A stretch of DNA of 64,000 nt, taken from the NCBI GenBank assembly GCA_013396995.1, contig VWZP01010350.1, positions 1 through 64,000 on the forward strand, given 5' to 3'. The notes beneath the pieces were generated by a model that saw only the letters and a list, made by a program, of their open reading frames with translations, did no database searches and had not been told where the DNA came from. Within the stretch, counting starts at the first letter, position 1. Each line of letters begins with the position of its first letter. Position numbers and translations under genes: made by a program. The stretch is from Dicaeum eximium. Lineage: Eukaryota; Chordata; Aves; Passeriformes; Dicaeidae. This document shows, piece by piece, positions 63,201-64,000 of this stretch.

Positions 63201-64000
63201 TATGAGCCCATTTCTCACTTTAAAATTTTTCAAAATATGTTTGCAGGTTCTTTTATAGTTTCTTGAGGGATGAAATAAAGCAAGATTAGCTTAATTTTTC
63301 TTTTGGGTCATACTTCATCAATGGGATAAAAGTAGGTATGGCTAGTGATTATATTATATCTTTTGGGTTGTTAGAAACCCTTTTTGTCAGAGTCCTCTGC
63401 ACATGCCTGAAAGAAATGAAAAAAAAAAAAAAGAAAAGTCCTTTCATATTTAAATTCAATTTAAATTCAGTGCAGGTCAATTTTTAGCTAACCAGTTAGT
63501 GCACAAAAAATAGATATTCTGTGACAGTCACCTGATATACCATCTTTTACATTGGATTACTTTTATTTTTTTCTTCACCTTGGACACTCCAGATTTTAAT
63601 GTCAATTTACACATATAATTCATTCCTCTTCATATATTCCTCAATATTTTCTGTCCTCATATATTTTAGGCCAAGACTTTTCAAAGTACTTTGTCTTTCA
63701 GCCGTGAATATTGCCCTCCAACACTGCATTTCCAAGAATCTTTCCTTTGGTTTTTTTCTACATAAAAACTTGTTAACTTTTCATGCTTTGGACTTACGGT
63801 TCTAAGCATCATCCCTTGGAGATTCTTTAGAAAGGTTTGAGTATTGCACATATGCTTAAACAATTAAATGGCCAAATAATGGTAAGGTTTCGAAGTCAAA
63901 GGGTAGATTTTGGTCAGAAAATATGGAGAATTTTGCTACCCTTCTCTGAAGAAGAAGTTCTCTGCATAGATAACATCACCTCTGATAAGGGCAGTCTGTC
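60223..64000. other. non-coding stretch, no gene seen
   Basis: AT-rich DNA to the end of the window. It holds T and A runs near 61,591 and 63,419, the 16-bp repeat at 62,726 and a duplicated ATTTAAATTCA word near 63,450-63,470. A 144-codon open frame at 61,900-62,334 (+) starts in a pyrimidine- and Leu-rich region and shows no domain. Near 62,270 CTCCCACTGAAATCAGTG resembles a short word common in old amniote repeats; it is too short to call. Confidence 0.6.
62726..62765 (+). repeat. 16-bp direct repeat, period 24
   Basis: CAAAGAAAGGCAAGAA occurs at 62,726-62,741 and again at 62,750-62,765, separated by a short A-rich spacer. In one frame it gives a Lys/Arg-rich run, but the surrounding open frame is short and not recognised. 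Confidence 0.85.

Noticed and set aside
1..64000. CRISPR arrays, operons, tRNA, rRNA and snRNA genes
   Set aside because: No regularly spaced repeat series, no prokaryotic gene layout and no conserved RNA-gene signature were seen. The sequence is clearly vertebrate nuclear DNA.

Overview
This window looks like non-coding nuclear DNA from a bird, or possibly another sauropsid. It is AT-rich and CpG-poor, and the only open frames are short ones of the kind expected by chance. The recognisable repeats are CR1 LINE 3' tails, one retroviral solo LTR of the 6-bp-target-duplication type, and relics of MIR-, LINE-tail- and hAT-like elements. No L1, Alu or B-type SINE is visible. I found no protein-coding exon, tRNA, rRNA, snRNA or CRISPR array that I can support. 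The window is best read as intergenic DNA or the inside of a very long intron.

Layout. 1-640 holds an LTR-like segment (TATA-like box, AATAAA, U5-like tail) and a diverged direct repeat. 640-10,300 is plain non-coding DNA with a 33-bp tandem duplication (3789) and a 21-bp one (7400). At 10,312-10,360 seven CpGs cluster within 49 bp, in sharp contrast to their surroundings. At 20,094-20,185 a palindrome, a TGACGTA site and a TATA box are spaced like a core promoter. 21,931-22,246 is the clearest feature: a 304-bp solo LTR flanked by a perfect 6-bp duplication, followed 130 bp later by a CR1 fragment on the + strand. 30.2-32.2 kb holds a (TA)17 tract, an old LINE tail and a possible hAT MITE. 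A MIR relic lies near 37.2 kb and a canonical G-quadruplex motif at 38,331. CR1 tails on the - strand lie at 41.6-41.9 kb and 49.1 kb. A 34-bp perfect AT palindrome lies at 57,648. A 123-codon open frame of unknown nature lies at 59,851-60,222.

Nothing here works together as a pathway. The biology is a gene-free tract that has accumulated retroelements of different ages, with a few sites that could be regulatory. No undescribed system with firm sequence support was found. All homology calls were made by eye against remembered consensus patterns, without any database search.
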